Source: Daucus carota subsp. sativus (lineage: Eukaryota > Streptophyta > Magnoliopsida > Apiales > Apiaceae). From it: a stretch of DNA of 64,000 nt. Positions within the stretch are counted from its first letter, which is position 1, and each line of letters starts with the position of its first letter. The position numbers and the translations under genes are program-made. Shown here piece after piece: positions 12,001-24,000 of this stretch. The notes below the pieces were generated by a model, which saw only the letters and a program-made list of their open reading frames with translations, was not told the DNA's origin and searched no databases. The stretch spans positions 52,165,214 to 52,229,213 of the forward strand of contig NC_030381.2 of NCBI RefSeq assembly GCF_001625215.2, read 5' to 3'.

Positions 12001-14976
12001 CAGCAATCCAAAAACAATATAAAACCAGTAAAGAGATAAAAGACCGAGCCTGAGTAAATTAGGAGATTACCGAAGGTAAAGAATCCTGCATTTACAGACA
12101 ATGATTCAGTGGTAGCATTGTCCAGTTCCGCAGGAGGAGTAGAAGACCATGTGCAGGAAGGTGCAGAATAGAGACTAGCAGACCGCCTTGTTTCCGCCAA
12201 GTCCTGAATCATAATATATCTAAGTATTCATTATAACCGACCTGAAACTCAGTAAAGATAGAAAAATAATTATCAACACATGACCTGAAAAAATTGGAAT
12301 GATATACTCATCCCTCAGTAAACACACACCAACAAGCATTCCATGCTCACTACTATATAGTAATGAATATTCATATTTACTTTAAGGGAGTTGGTCCACA
12401 GCAATCGATTGCTGTGGACGAGTTAAACAACTCACTGTTTCCTGGCCGTTGGATGCATATCCAGCGGCCAGGATCGTATTAAATTTTTAGTATGTCCAGC
12501 GCTAAAGGCCAGGAAACAGTGGGTTATATAACCGGTCCCTGACATACGGCTGCCAGGGACCTGGACCCTTACTTTAATGTATGTCTACTTGCAGGATTTA
12601 TCAGAAAGCACTGATTTTCTGAAAGTATTATTGTAGAAATAGGGGATAGCGAAATCAATAAAATTACTTAGACTAGAGCCTCAGAGCATCTCCAATGGTG
12701 CTCTTAAATCACTCTTCAAAATATAATATAATATTTGGCTCCTAGTGAGTTAAGACATTGAAAAAGATTTCAACTCCAATGCTCCTCTTTATACTTACTC
12801 CTTATTCATATTTTATTCATATAAATGAGAGAGAAAAGTAAAAAGAGAGAATTGTTGGAGGTAAAGTTGGAGGGAAATCAATATTATATTCATGAAAAAG
12901 AAGTTAAGAGCTCTTACATGCTCTTTAAAAGAAAGGAGAGATGATGAGCTCTTAAATTTTTAAAGAGCTTCTAGGAGCCCATTGGAGCTCTAATTTTTGC
13001 TTTGCTCTTTAAATTTGAAGTTAAGAGCTCATTTAGAGAGCCCCTTGGAGATGCTCTAACTACATCAATTTGAGTCAGTATGACCAGCCTAAGCTTATGG
13101 TCTAAAATACGAAATGAGGACATAAGATAACAAACTAAATGGCAGACCTGCATCCTTAAAAGTTAAAGACTGCTGGGAATAATCTAAAAAACAACGAAAG
13201 TTTATCAAATATCAATGTTATTAGTAAAGGGACAGGTAATAAATAATGTGATTAATATGTTTTATGTCATATAGTTCCATACCTGTAGGAAAGACGTTGC
13301 AAGCACTGTATCTATTGAATCCTCGAAATTGATAGGATAAATCACAGTAACCTTATCTTCCTGTCAAATCCAACTGCAAGATCTTAATTAATTATCAATG
13401 TAAGTGGTTCCTCGGACACTATACTAAACAACATAGATGTAAAAGATTCAAGGACTGGTTGCTTAAAAATACATGAACCACAGTTGATTACAGCCTTTAA
13501 CAACATAACAGAACTATAGTAATCGATAAAAAAAGTCTGAATATATCAAAACATAAAAATGTACTTTTGCATTTAAAAGCAGAACCAAACTGCATAAATC
13601 TGGCACTAGAAAAAAATACTAGTATGTAATAACAAGAGCAGGCAGGAGTTGGAGAAAATTAAATTTTTGATAGTACAATAAAGTCTTGCCTTTGTTAAAC
13701 AAAAAACTGCAGATATTAGTGGAAGTTATTACACCTATGACGCATTGACAACTGATGTCACTAGACGACGGTGTAAGAGCAAAAAAATCACCCGAGGAAT
13801 AAGAAAAATGCACTCCTTTGGCCGATGTACAAGGGTAATGACCCTATCTTTGGCTGGGGCACGAGTCCTGGAGGCCAGATGCTCCAGAATCCTTTTTAAT
13901 GGAGCGCCTAGTACCACTTCCCTTACAGCTGCAATCTTCACCAACATATCATTTCTCTTCTCTATTTGAGTTAAACAAGAACCAGAGAAAAAATTAAACA
14001 AGTCCTGTTTGTTTACAGACTTACAGTCACAACCAAAAAAACTCATAACAGAACTAGTTAAACCTTTATTTTTAGGAAGTTTTGATAAATCCAATTTGAG
14101 TGTGAGACTAAAGCCCTCGTCTGGAGGAACAATAGATTCAACGACCACACCATATGCTACTTTTACAGCTTCTGTGGCACCACAAGGAAGCCCCTTTTCA
14201 ATTTCAGTTTCTTCAGGTGGTGTGGGAAACGATACTGACACATTCAGAAATTCGGGGGTTTCAGAAGATCCCTGAAAAATACCATATCTTTGAGTGAGAT
14301 ATCCAAAGTGCATCTTAACTCACTCAAAAAATTTCACAGTAAATAAAAATGGAGACATCTATCAGTTTAATCACCTTTATATGATAACAAACATCACTGA
14401 ATTCGGTCCATCTACGTTCAATATCAACTCCTTCTGCACTGCAACATTGGATGGAAAATACCAACATGCGAAAAAAACAAGTGCATAAATTTTACAAATC
14501 ATTGTCACAATACTGTAAATCACCGGTTTGCACTACGAATACTACATTATCTAGTCATCGACGCCTCTATGTTGAAATATAGCATAAGATCTATTTGAGG
14601 TCTTCCTCTAATACCTAAAGGTTTTAGATGGACTGGTTCTCAACACTCTACATATGCTGCATTGCTTCTAAACCATCGAACCACTCTCCGATTAACATTT
14701 ATTTTTTTACCACACTATTCCAAATAGTAATTCTAGTAACAAAATTTATCATACAATCTAGTAAACAAATAACTGAAGTGACAGGCCATTAGGTCATGTG
14801 ACTACACATATGATCACGAAATTTCAGAATATTTTTATCTCGAATGAAAAACCTAAAATTATGAAATAATACATGGCAGTAACACAAGTGGCTTAAAGAA
14901 CATTGTGCACTTACTTTTCAACCCGGTTAGACAAAATATCCAGCAGGTACTTGGAATGGGAAGACAGTAAAATCAT
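9065..14976 (-). CDS. ARPC2A: Actin-related protein 2/3 complex subunit 2 (ARPC2A type)
   Basis: Structural subunit of the Arp2/3 complex, which nucleates branched actin filaments downstream of SCAR/WAVE; loss of the Arabidopsis homologue (DISTORTED2) distorts trichomes. Exons, 5' to 3' on the minus strand: 14976-14915, 14438-14375, 14271-14064, 13961-13792, 13360-13283, 12203-12071, 11997-11906, 9833-9777 and 9154-9065. All junctions are GT..AG and in phase, giving 317 residues, about the family length (near 318). Landmarks: N-terminal MILLSSHSKYLLDIL, LVKIAAVREVVLGAPLK, HLASRT, VHRP, VILPRHVEGKKLDRTVW, STFHAYVSYHVK and FMHTRMRRRVDSLIQALDRAKP. The start at 14976 is chosen by homology; an ATG two codons upstream is possible. 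The 102-nt intron 14063-13962 lacks stops and is 3n long, so a form with 34 extra residues would stay open. Introns 5, 7 and 8 carry several small transposons. Confidence 0.93.
9212..9440. mobile_element. Stowaway-like MITE in ARPC2 intron 8
   Basis: The left end reads GCTCCCTCAGTCCCATTTTA and the right end AAATTGAGACGGAGGGG, an imperfect inverted pair typical of Stowaway (Tc1/mariner) MITEs, with TA at the flanks. Length is about 230 bp. It lies between exons 8 and 9 of ARPC2. Confidence 0.75.
10275..11795. repeat. Large fold-back (inverted repeat) in ARPC2 intron 7
   Basis: The left arm (about 10275-10877) and right arm (about 10915-11795, less a nested 235-bp MITE) are reverse complements of about 600 bp each around a loop of roughly 40 bp. 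Matching landmarks are TAGAAGGATCTAGAATGCTA near 10372 against TAGCATTCTAGATCCTTCTA near 11407 and 11690, and GATCCACATTTCTCAA at 10858 against its complement at 10919. By eye the arms are around 80% alike. This may be a fold-back or MITE-type element with long terminal inverted repeats. No transposase is present and the outer limits are approximate. Confidence 0.8.
11431..11665. mobile_element. hAT-type MITE nested in the fold-back
   Basis: A 235-bp insert is flanked by an 8-bp duplication, TCTATGAT, at 11423-11430 and 11666-11673. Its ends are CAGGGCCGACCATGG and GATCGGCCATG, imperfect inverted repeats of the CAGGGCCGG class. The 8-bp duplication and end motif fit non-autonomous hAT elements. 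It interrupts the right arm of the fold-back, so it is younger than that element. Confidence 0.85.
12386..12568. mobile_element. Mutator-type MITE in ARPC2 intron 5
   Basis: A 183-bp element is flanked by a perfect 9-bp duplication, TTACTTTAA (12377-12385 and 12569-12577). Its ends read GGGAGTTGGTCC and GGACCTGGACCC. A 9-bp duplication points to the Mutator superfamily. Inside are a perfect 26-bp palindrome (12394-12419, centred on ATCGAT) and an inverted pair CACTGTTTCCTGGCC / GGCCAGGAAACAGTG. Confidence 0.85.
12684..13056. mobile_element. MITE with GAGCATCTCC ends
   Basis: The left end GAGCATCTCCAATGG and right end CCTTGGAGATGCTC form terminal inverted repeats. The interior repeats words such as AAGAGCTC and TTAAGAGCTC. 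It is about 370 bp long and lies in ARPC2 intron 5. Such elements are common in plants; I cannot settle the superfamily because no clear target duplication is seen. Confidence 0.75.
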
Positions 14977-15838
14977 TGACATTGGCCAAATATTGTTGAG
15001 CAGATAGATAGATATATTGCAGAGAGTGAAGTTAAAAAGTGTTGAGTGTAGGATATGGAAGAAAGGTATCAGGTGTCGTGTTTTGCGATACTCTGGCCTA
15101 TTCATTCTGCTCTTTCTGTTAGATTTAATACTCCTTTCCTTCATATATTAAAATAAAATTTAAAATTTTAATGGCTGATCAGTAATTACACATGGTGTCT
15201 TATTTTCTGTCGCTTTTATGTTGTTAGTTTTTTTTGTTGAATACCCTCTATTCTCAAATATTTGGTTTTTGATTTTCTGAATAAAAGTATTGACTGAATG
15301 GTTAGAATTAATGTTTTTTTTATTTCTTTCATTTAAAATATAAATTTATCATTTTTATTTAAAAACAAATATTAAAAATTATAATTTTAAATATGCTGTC
15401 AATATTCTTAGAATTGTGTGTCAAGGCAAGCGTATATTCGAAAACAGAGGGAGTAATTATTGTTTAGAGGGTTTTTATGTATATATTGAATTTTAATGTT
15501 TAAAATGCATGTATGTGTGAAAATAAAATATAATATACATTTTAATAAAGTGAATAGAATATAATATTTTTTAATATAAAATTTGTTATTTTTTAGTTAA
15601 ATCTCGAGCTGAACAAGAATGAGGATGAAACGAGTTGAACAGTAACAAGTAGCAGTGTTCATTACATCAGGCTATTTAGGTTTCAGGGCCCAAAAACATT
15701 TTGTAGTACAAATTCTTAACCCAAACTAGTGCAAAGCCCATATCTTTTTTCCTGTAAAAACCAAACCGAACCAAACTGCAGAAACCCAAAGCCACATCAA
15801 ACTGAAACACTTGCTGAGTTGCTGCTGCTGATGCAAAG
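14977..15838. promoter_or_regulatory. Divergent promoter region between ARPC2 and S2P
   Basis: An 862-bp gap separates the two start codons, which point away from each other, so both promoters and leaders must lie here. Near 15240-15455 there is an AT-rich stretch with ends resembling a decayed Stowaway MITE (ACCCTCTATTCTC and AACAGAGGGAGTA). The S2P leader (about 15680-15838) is less AT-rich. No single element could be assigned with confidence. Confidence 0.5.
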
Positions 15839-18800
15839 ATGAGTACACAAGGCAGGCGTTTCCGAAGGTTCAGCAGATCACAAGCTCATCAAACTGTTCT
15901 TCCTCTTCGTGTCAGACACTTCAGCAACACTGTTTCTTGCTGGTACTTCATTTGATTCATACATATGCATGTGTTTATTTGTGTTTCTGCTTGTATAATT
16001 GCAAATCTTTGGGTTTTGTGCAAATGGGTATGTGAGTTCTTGATCAAGATTGCATCTTTGTTAGGTACTGTGACTTCAAATCATCAGCTTTTAATGACCC
16101 ATTATTCCATTTTGGCAGAAGATATTCCAGGTTTTTTCCCCAATTGCATATTTCAATTTTTACCATGGTTCTTGGTTTTTACTTGAAATCAATAAAAATT
16201 TCATCTTTGGTGATTATTGCTAGTAATTTCTGTTTTTTTCTGTTATAATATTTGGTTTTGTTTGGTTTTTTGGTAGTAAACTTTGAATTTAAGTGGTTTG
16301 ATTTATAGTGACCATTGTTGCTTAGGTACCTGAGGGTCTGGTTTTCGGTGGGGGTTGGTTTTAGTGTTACTACTCTTCTGGCAGTGACCCTGGTTAGCTG
16401 CAAATTTAATTTATTTTCTTTTCGGGTTTTTAGTTGAATGTTAACTTTATGGCATGGGTCATGATCTGCACAAATTTTTTGACTTGAATTCAGGTGCTTC
16501 TATGGGAATTAGCTCAATATTTGCATTTATTTGGTAGTAACTACCAAATACTAAGTCTTTTGAGTGAATCGCTGTTCGGATATTCTCCTTCGGTAAGCAT
16601 TCTAATTTTCATTTTGTTGAATTGCAACTGAATTGGACATTTTACCTAGTGTTATGCACATGAATACATGTTTTTTTATTTATTTATACAGGTTTTCTCG
16701 CTTGCTGATGCTGGATACATATGTATATCTACTGTGATATCTGTGGCTGCACATGAATTAGGGCATGCTCTTTCTGCTACAAGGTCAATAATTGAAATCT
16801 TAATTTTTCTTTCCGATCTTTTGTTTGCTCTTTCCTTGCAGGTTTTTATTATCACTCTTGAAAGCTGGTTTTCTGTTTTATGTCATATTCTAAAGAATAA
16901 CAGGGAAAACGATTAATAACAGCACAGACTTCATGGTAGTATGAGCAAGCTTGTACATGTATTACAATTTACATCTGTGGAAAAATGACCAAAGGAAACC
17001 TGTAGTTGTTGTCAGAGTTAATATGAGTGCATTATGAACCTAGGTGATAGGTATTTCTTACTCTTTCATACTCCCCTAGGCCATGCTTCACATGCTTATC
17101 TTATGAGTTTAGTATGGGCAGATTTTCTCCTTTCTTGAGATTGATGTATTCTATGCTAGTTTGTCTTGTACTTGTTAAATCAACCCTGCTTTCGTAATTA
17201 TTGATATCTTCTGTGGCTCAGAATAAATATATGTGTACTGGTTGTAGTTCTTCCTCCCCGTCAGAGATACACACACAAAATGACAAAAGATAATTGTGAT
17301 ATTAGCTCCAAAATGAAAACGAAAAGATAACAATAGCAATTGTGAAAAAGGGGAAGAAGAGTTTATGAGCAGCTTCATGGCTCTTTGCAGAAACTAGTTA
17401 TCTGGCCAAAAAGGAAATAGATACTTGAAGGGACATGAAAGGTTTGCTTAGACTTCATTTTGATTTAACTATTTATGCTGCATATTTCACTCTGGGCTTC
17501 AGATATGCACTTTTTAGGGATCTTTATACTAAAAAAAAGTTAGTCATCATAAACTCCTCCTAGTTGGTTAAATGTCACTTGCGTTTTTGCATTGATACTA
17601 GCTGTATTGGCAATATTGTTTGTAATATTGGTTTGAATTCTTATTTCATTCACACATCTTACCATATTCCATCTATACAAATCCATATAAAGAAATTGTA
17701 TCTAATTATGAGAGTAATGGTATCCTACGATCCTTAAATCCTGATATGTAATTATGTATACGTTTTATTGCATTTGGAAATATCATATGTAAAGTGGACG
17801 GATCTCATGATTTGGTGTCATAGGGGCTGCTTTTGCTGGTAGCAGTGAGGGCATACAGATTGAGTACATTGCTGTATTTTTAGCTGTTCTATTTCCAGGA
17901 GCTCTGGTGGCCTTCAATGATGAGGTGTTGCAGGCTCTACCGAGAGTCGCTGCTCTTCGAATATACTGTGCTGGCATTTGGCACAATGCAGCAGTGAGTT
18001 GAACGTTTATTCACTTTCGCTCCTATTTTTTTTCATCATTCGATCTTGGAAATGATTACCTTTACTTAAATAACCAATGCAGATTTGTGCTGCTTGTGCA
18101 CTGGCAATGTTCTTTCTTCCCTTGATCTTATATCCAGTGTACATACATGGTGAAAGCCCTATGGTACTGTGTATGAAAGTTTACTTGTGAAAGGTTGTTT
18201 TATCAATAGCACATACTTAATTGACAGAATTGTTTCCCTCTTATGTACTTATGATAATTATATTGCACTAGGTGTTGGATGTTTCTTCCGCGTCACCTTT
18301 ATTTAAGGTTATTTCTCCTGGCGATTTTGTTATTTCATTGGATGGCATGCGCATCCATGACGCAGAGGAGTGGATGAAGATTACCAATATGCTACATCAG
18401 AAAACAAATCAAAACTTAAAAGACGGTGAATATTTGAAGGTTGACAAAGGTTACTGTGTTCCAAGATCTCTAATTGAAGAGAGCTATCATATCCGGTCAG
18501 ACACTAAAAGTACTTGCCCAGATGAACTGTCTTCCTTTGTAACTATGCCCTGTTCACCTATAAGTACATCAAATGATACTTCCAATGAAGATAATATCGA
18601 AAAAAGAAGTGATCATATCCACTGCTTAAATGCTACGGATATTGTAGAGCTTAAGAAATGTGGTGATGGATGGATGGAAATTGCAAGAAATGAAAGTAGC
18701 TGTCCATGTTCAGAGGTCTAACTAATTAACTACTTTATGTCTTTGATATATCTTAGTTTTATTTCTGTATATCTGATATCTTTTAGTCCAATAAGTGGAT

Positions 18801-19953
18801 TTATTTTTCTACTCGATCAAAAGGATAATGTTGAACATGACTGGCACTTTTGATGACTGATACAGGAAGCAACTTGCCTGGCTCCTATCCAAATACCGGG
18901 TCTTACATGGACGGAGATCAAATATGTAAGACCTGTTACCATGAAATGTGTGCAACTCATGAGAGAATCATTATCAAGTGTTAACAGTTCCAAATTCGAA
19001 GAATTGGGCTGTGGAGGGACTTTTGTTTTCATTGGTGATGTGTTCTCAATGGCACATTCGATTAGATTAACTTCATATCAACCTCGGTGGTCTATCCCTT
19101 TTGGTGCTTGTCTTCCAGATGTCTTTGAAAAGCTTCTAAAGTTCACATTTCACGTCTCTCTGATGCTGGCGCTTCTCAACAGCCTTCCGGTATTTTCGAA
19201 ATTACTAAATATTTCAATATGTTCATGAAATAAGCTGAGGTTATTAAACATGCCACCCTTCTTGCATAGTGGTTTAAGCGCACACGTGACATCATAAAAT
19301 CTTTAGGCAATCAGCTGACGACGATGAGAATATAAAAAAGCATTCTGCCTTCTTGTATCCATGTGCTTCATATTCACCCGGATCCTAAGCAAAGTTAAAG
19401 CAGCACTTGTGACTTGCAAGCTGAGCTGCCACATTATTGACTTTTTTGTGAGATTTTTTCTTTCTCCAACAGCCCTTTTAATATATAAGCTTGTTATCAT
19501 TTCGTCAGCCACCTTCATGCTCAGTTATCTTTCACCAATCCGTATTTATTAGCTGGATATATATTAGAGGTCTGTAAAATGGATAGTTCGCAATTGGAAA
19601 CCACACCTGATTCAGTGCAATATATTTTCTCCCTCTGCTTTCAAACAAGTGTCTTTTATTTCTTTTGCAGCAGGGCGACTTGATATCGTGCACTTTGTTA
19701 TGTTTACTTATTACTTGTGACAAATAATGTGGCTTTATTTTCACTCTTAATAGTTAATAATATGGTTTCAAATCCAAATTATTATTACCAGGTATACTTT
19801 CTTGACGGTGAATCCATCCTAGAGGGGTTACTACCCTTCTTCAGATTGATAAGCTCTAGGAAGAGGGAAACACTCCTTCGATCATTTCTGCTGGGAGGTA
19901 CTTGTATATCATTATTACTTTTTGTAAGGATATTATTGCTGTTCATCTTGTAA
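15839..19953 (+). CDS. S2P: Site-2 protease (S2P) zinc metalloprotease
   Basis: Polytopic Golgi/ER metalloprotease that cuts membrane-tethered transcription factors within the membrane; in Arabidopsis S2P releases bZIP17/bZIP28-type factors under stress. Exons: 15839-15942, 16065-16130, 16326-16392, 16494-16592, 16692-16783, 17843-17993, 18083-18163, 18272-18715, 18866-19189 and 19792-19953, all GT..AG and in phase, 529 residues. The zinc motif HELGH is at residues 133-137, and the second conserved motif NSLPVYFLDG at 473-482 ends in the LDG aspartate. A PDZ-like stretch (SPLFKVISPGDFVISLDG) and a cysteine-bearing lumenal region lie between. Several hydrophobic segments flank both motifs. In exon 6 the first AG (17823) breaks the frame; the AG at 17842 restores it and gives HALSATSSEGIQIEY as in homologues. 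The length fits the plant family. Confidence 0.93.
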
Positions 19954-21012
19954 GCTAATCCTCTAGTTTCTTTGTATTTTGATAACAATAGTGATGTTGA
20001 TGGTCAAGTTAGTGTTGGACTCGAATCAGCCACAATTTTGTGGTGTTCATTACTCCTGTTAGCATGTGTATATGAAAAATAGTGTACCAAGTATATTTTT
20101 TTTACTGTGCAACAACATTTGACCTGTTAATTGTTTGTCAGATGTATATATTTCAAAATTTTGAATTTCGAACTCTAACATTTTCTCTCAAAAATTCATA
20201 TAACTAGCTTTCTTGACGTATTTATAGAAGATGAGAGTTTATTCTTGAAAAAAATAAACATATTTATAATTTTTCTTTTTATTCATATGAATAAGTACTT
20301 ACAAATTTTCTGCAATTCGTATGTTGCTTAAATAAATTTTTTACAGGCCATCCAAATTTATATATTCTTTTTAATAATTGAGTTCTTGTATTTGAAAATA
20401 AAATAAGCGAAATCAAAATAATACGGACGATTAGACGGATGTAGTTTGGAAAATAATTAGAGTAATGCCGATATAACATGGAACTTTTTTACTACAATTA
20501 TCAACGTAGATGAAGAATTCATCTTATTAAAAAAAATTATATTAAATATTCTCGATGCCAATTTTACTATTAATATCCCTAAGACTATGATTTGTAGGAT
20601 ATCCCGGGCGTAATTTTAATCACAATTTTTCGAAGTTAAACATATATGTTAGTGCTGATAATCTAATATTTTTTTCGATCTTAATTATGAAATAATTTTC
20701 TAATTTCAAAATTTTGATAATTAATTATTCCAGGCATGACAAAGCTTTGAAAAACATAAGTACAACTTAGATGCAATTAAATCAAGATAAATTTATTCTC
20801 GATACTGAATATATTTGAAAACAACAAATTTAGCAATTCATCAAAATATCAATTTATTAATATTAATTTATCAAAATTCCACCCTAGATTTTTAAGTCAA
20901 TTTCAGATGATTTTTCTTGTTGTATCACTCATGGGTCCCACCCATTTGGGCAAAAACTTGGAACTTGAGCAGAATTTTATACTCTCAGCCCAAAAAAAGA
21001 CTGACCAAGAAG
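19954..21012. other. S2P 3' region and PPR promoter region
   Basis: AT-rich, no gene seen. The distal part must hold the PPR promoter and leader. A 65-codon upstream frame starts with ATG at 20907 and runs past the PPR start, ending at 21104 in another frame. If transcribed, it could reduce translation of the PPR protein. Confidence 0.45.
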
Positions 21013-24000
21013 ATGCTTCTTCATTCTTACAATTCAAGAGACCCAAAAAGACTCGATTTTTATCACAACCCACCTCACAGTTTCCCATGTTCTTCACCAT
21101 GTAAGCTTCTAGCCCTTCATTTTTCTTGCAATTCCATGTCTTTTTTAGGTTTCAATTTGCTCACTCAACATAGTTTATTAAAGGGTCTTGATTGTTGTTC
21201 ATTATATCCTGTATCTCCTTGTTTAAAAGCTGATAAATTGATGTATAATGATGTGAATTTAAGTGGTTTTAGGCAAGATTTTAGGGGGGTTAGGGGTTTT
21301 GTAGGGTTTAAGCTGATAAAGTGTAATTCAAGAACTTTGAGTGCACCCACTAGGATTATTGTTAGTGGTAAGAGGAAGAAGTATGGGGGTGAGTTGCCTT
21401 CGATATTGCGGTCGTTGGAGTCGGGGGAGGAGGTGGGGGAAGCGCTTAGTTTGTATTATGGGAGGTTGAGTCCGAAGGAGCAGACAGTGATTTTGAAGGA
21501 ACAGGGTAGTTGGGAGAAGGTGCTTAGGGTTTTTGAGTGGATGAAGTTGCAGAAAGAGTATGTCCCGAATGTGATTCATTATAATGTTGTGCTGAGGAAA
21601 TTGGGTCGGGCGCAGAAGTGGGATGAGTTGAGGCTTTGTTGGAGTGAAATGGCGAAGAAGGGGCTTTTGCCGAGTAATAATACTTATAGTATGCTTGTTG
21701 ATGTGTATGGGAAAGCTGGACTTGTGAAAGAAGCGGTTTTGTGGATTAAGCATATGAAATTTAGGGGGATGTTTCCTGATGAGGTTACGATGAGTACGGT
21801 TGTAAAAGTTTTGAAGGATGCTCGAGAGTATGATGTGGCCATTAAATTTTATAAGGATTGGTGTGTTGGAAAGATTGATTTGGATTCTTTTATTGGTTCT
21901 GATAACGGTTCGAGCTTGGCACCCATGAGCTTTAAGCACTTTTTGTCGACTGAGCTCTTTAGGATAGGTGGGAGGAGCCTTGCTTCTAATGCGTTGCCTG
22001 TGGTAGATGCTGAAAATTCTGCTCAAAAGCCTCGACTTACAGCTACGTATAATACGTTGATTGATTTGTATGGAAAGGCAGGGCGTTTAACGGACGCAGC
22101 TGATGTCTTTGCTGAAATGTTAAAATCTGGAGTAGCAGTAGATACCGTCACATTCAATACTATGATTTTTACCTGTGGCAGTCATGGACATATATCAGAG
22201 GCAGAATCTTTGCTTGGTAAAATGGAAGAAAGGGGAGTTTCTCCTGATACTAAAACCTACAACATATTCCTGTCTCTGTATGCTGATGCAGGAAACATAG
22301 ATGCAGCCATTAAGTGCTATAGGAAAATAAGGGACGTGGGTCTTCGTCCCGATGTTGTCACACATAGAGCTATTCTCCAGGTACTATGCGAGAGGAGAAT
22401 GGTTGAACTAGTGGAGGCTGTGATTATGGATATAACAAAGTCTGGTGCACGTATTGACAAGCAGTCTCTTCCTGTCATTATAAAAATGTATGTAAATGAA
22501 GGTTTAACTGACCGTGCTAAACATCTTTTCGAGAAGTATCAATTTGATGGTGGACTAAAATCTTGTACATATGCTGCTATTATAGATGTCTATGCTGAGA
22601 AGGGGTTTTGGGCTGAAGCTGAGGCTGTATTTTACTGTAAGAGAGATTTGGTCGGACAGAAGAAAGATGTTGTGGAATATAATGTTATGTTCAAGGCTTA
22701 TGGTAAAGCAAAGCTGTATGATAGAGCCTTATCACTCTTTAAGAGCATGAGAAGCAATGGGACCTGGCCAGATGAGTGCAGTTATAATACTCTCATTCAA
22801 ATGCTCTCTGGAGGTGATTTAGTTGACCAAGCAAGGGACCTTTTATCTGAAATGCAAGGAGCAGGATTTAAACCTCAGTGTATAACATTTTCCTCCTTGG
22901 TTGGAAGTTATTCGCGATTAGGAAGGCTTTCTGATGCAGTGAGTATCTACCGAGAAATGGTAGCAGCAGGGGTAAAACCAAATGAAGTTGTTTTTGGGTC
23001 TATAATTGATGGATATGCAGAGATTGGTGAAATTGAAGATGCCCTTCACTATTTTCATGTCATGGAAGAATGCGGTGTTTCAGCAAATCAGATTGTGCTT
23101 ACTTCTTTGGTCAAGGCTTATAGTAAGGTTGGTTCTGTGGAGGGGGCAAAACAAGTGTACATGAAGATGAAAGATTTTCCTGATGGTCCTGATATTATAG
23201 CTACTAATAGTATGCTCAACCTATATGCTGATCTGGGAATGATATCAGAAGCGAGACTGATATTCAATAATTTGATAGATAAAGGTTGGGCAGATGGGGT
23301 TTCATTTGCAACCATGATGTATCTTTACAAGAACATGGGTATGCTTGATGAAGCCATTGACGTTGCAGAGGAGATGAGACATTCAGGATTATTAAGAGAT
23401 TGTGTTTCATATAACAAGGTAATGGCATGCTACGCCACAAATGGTCAGCTTGTTGAGTGTGGCGAATTGTTGCATGATATGGTTAATGAGAATCTTTTGC
23501 CAGATGCTGGGACCTTTAAAGTATTATTTACTATATTGAAAAAGGGAGGCATTCCATCTGAAGCAGTAAGTCAGCTTCATTCATCTTACCGTGAAGGGAA
23601 ACCTTACTCCAGAGAAGCTGTTTTAGCCTCTGTGTATTCGGTCGTGGGTTTGCATGCTTTTGCACTAAAATCGTGCGAAAGCTTCCTAAAGGAAGAAGTG
23701 CTCCTGGATTCATCTGCCTATAATGTTGCAATATATGCATATGGTGCTACAGGCAGAACTAATGAAGCACTTAATATTTTTATGAAAATGCAAGATGAAG
23801 GGCTAGAGCCAGATATTGTCACTTTTATTAATCTTGTAGGTTGTTATGGAAGGGCTGGCATGCTTGAAGGTGTAAAACGTATTCACAGTCGATTAAAGTA
23901 TGGGGAAATTGATCCTAGCGAGTCCTTGTTCAAGGCAGTCATTGATGCCTACAGAAATGCCAATAGGCACGATCTGGCCGAATTAGTGACCCAGGAGATG

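Noticed and set aside
17183-17378. Minus-strand frame in S2P intron 5
   Set aside because: Low-complexity and lies in an intron; no family resemblance.
21328-22026. 232-codon minus-strand frame inside the PPR gene
   Set aside because: Antisense shadow of the intronless PPR gene; its composition (many His, Pro, Arg, Leu) mirrors the sense codons.
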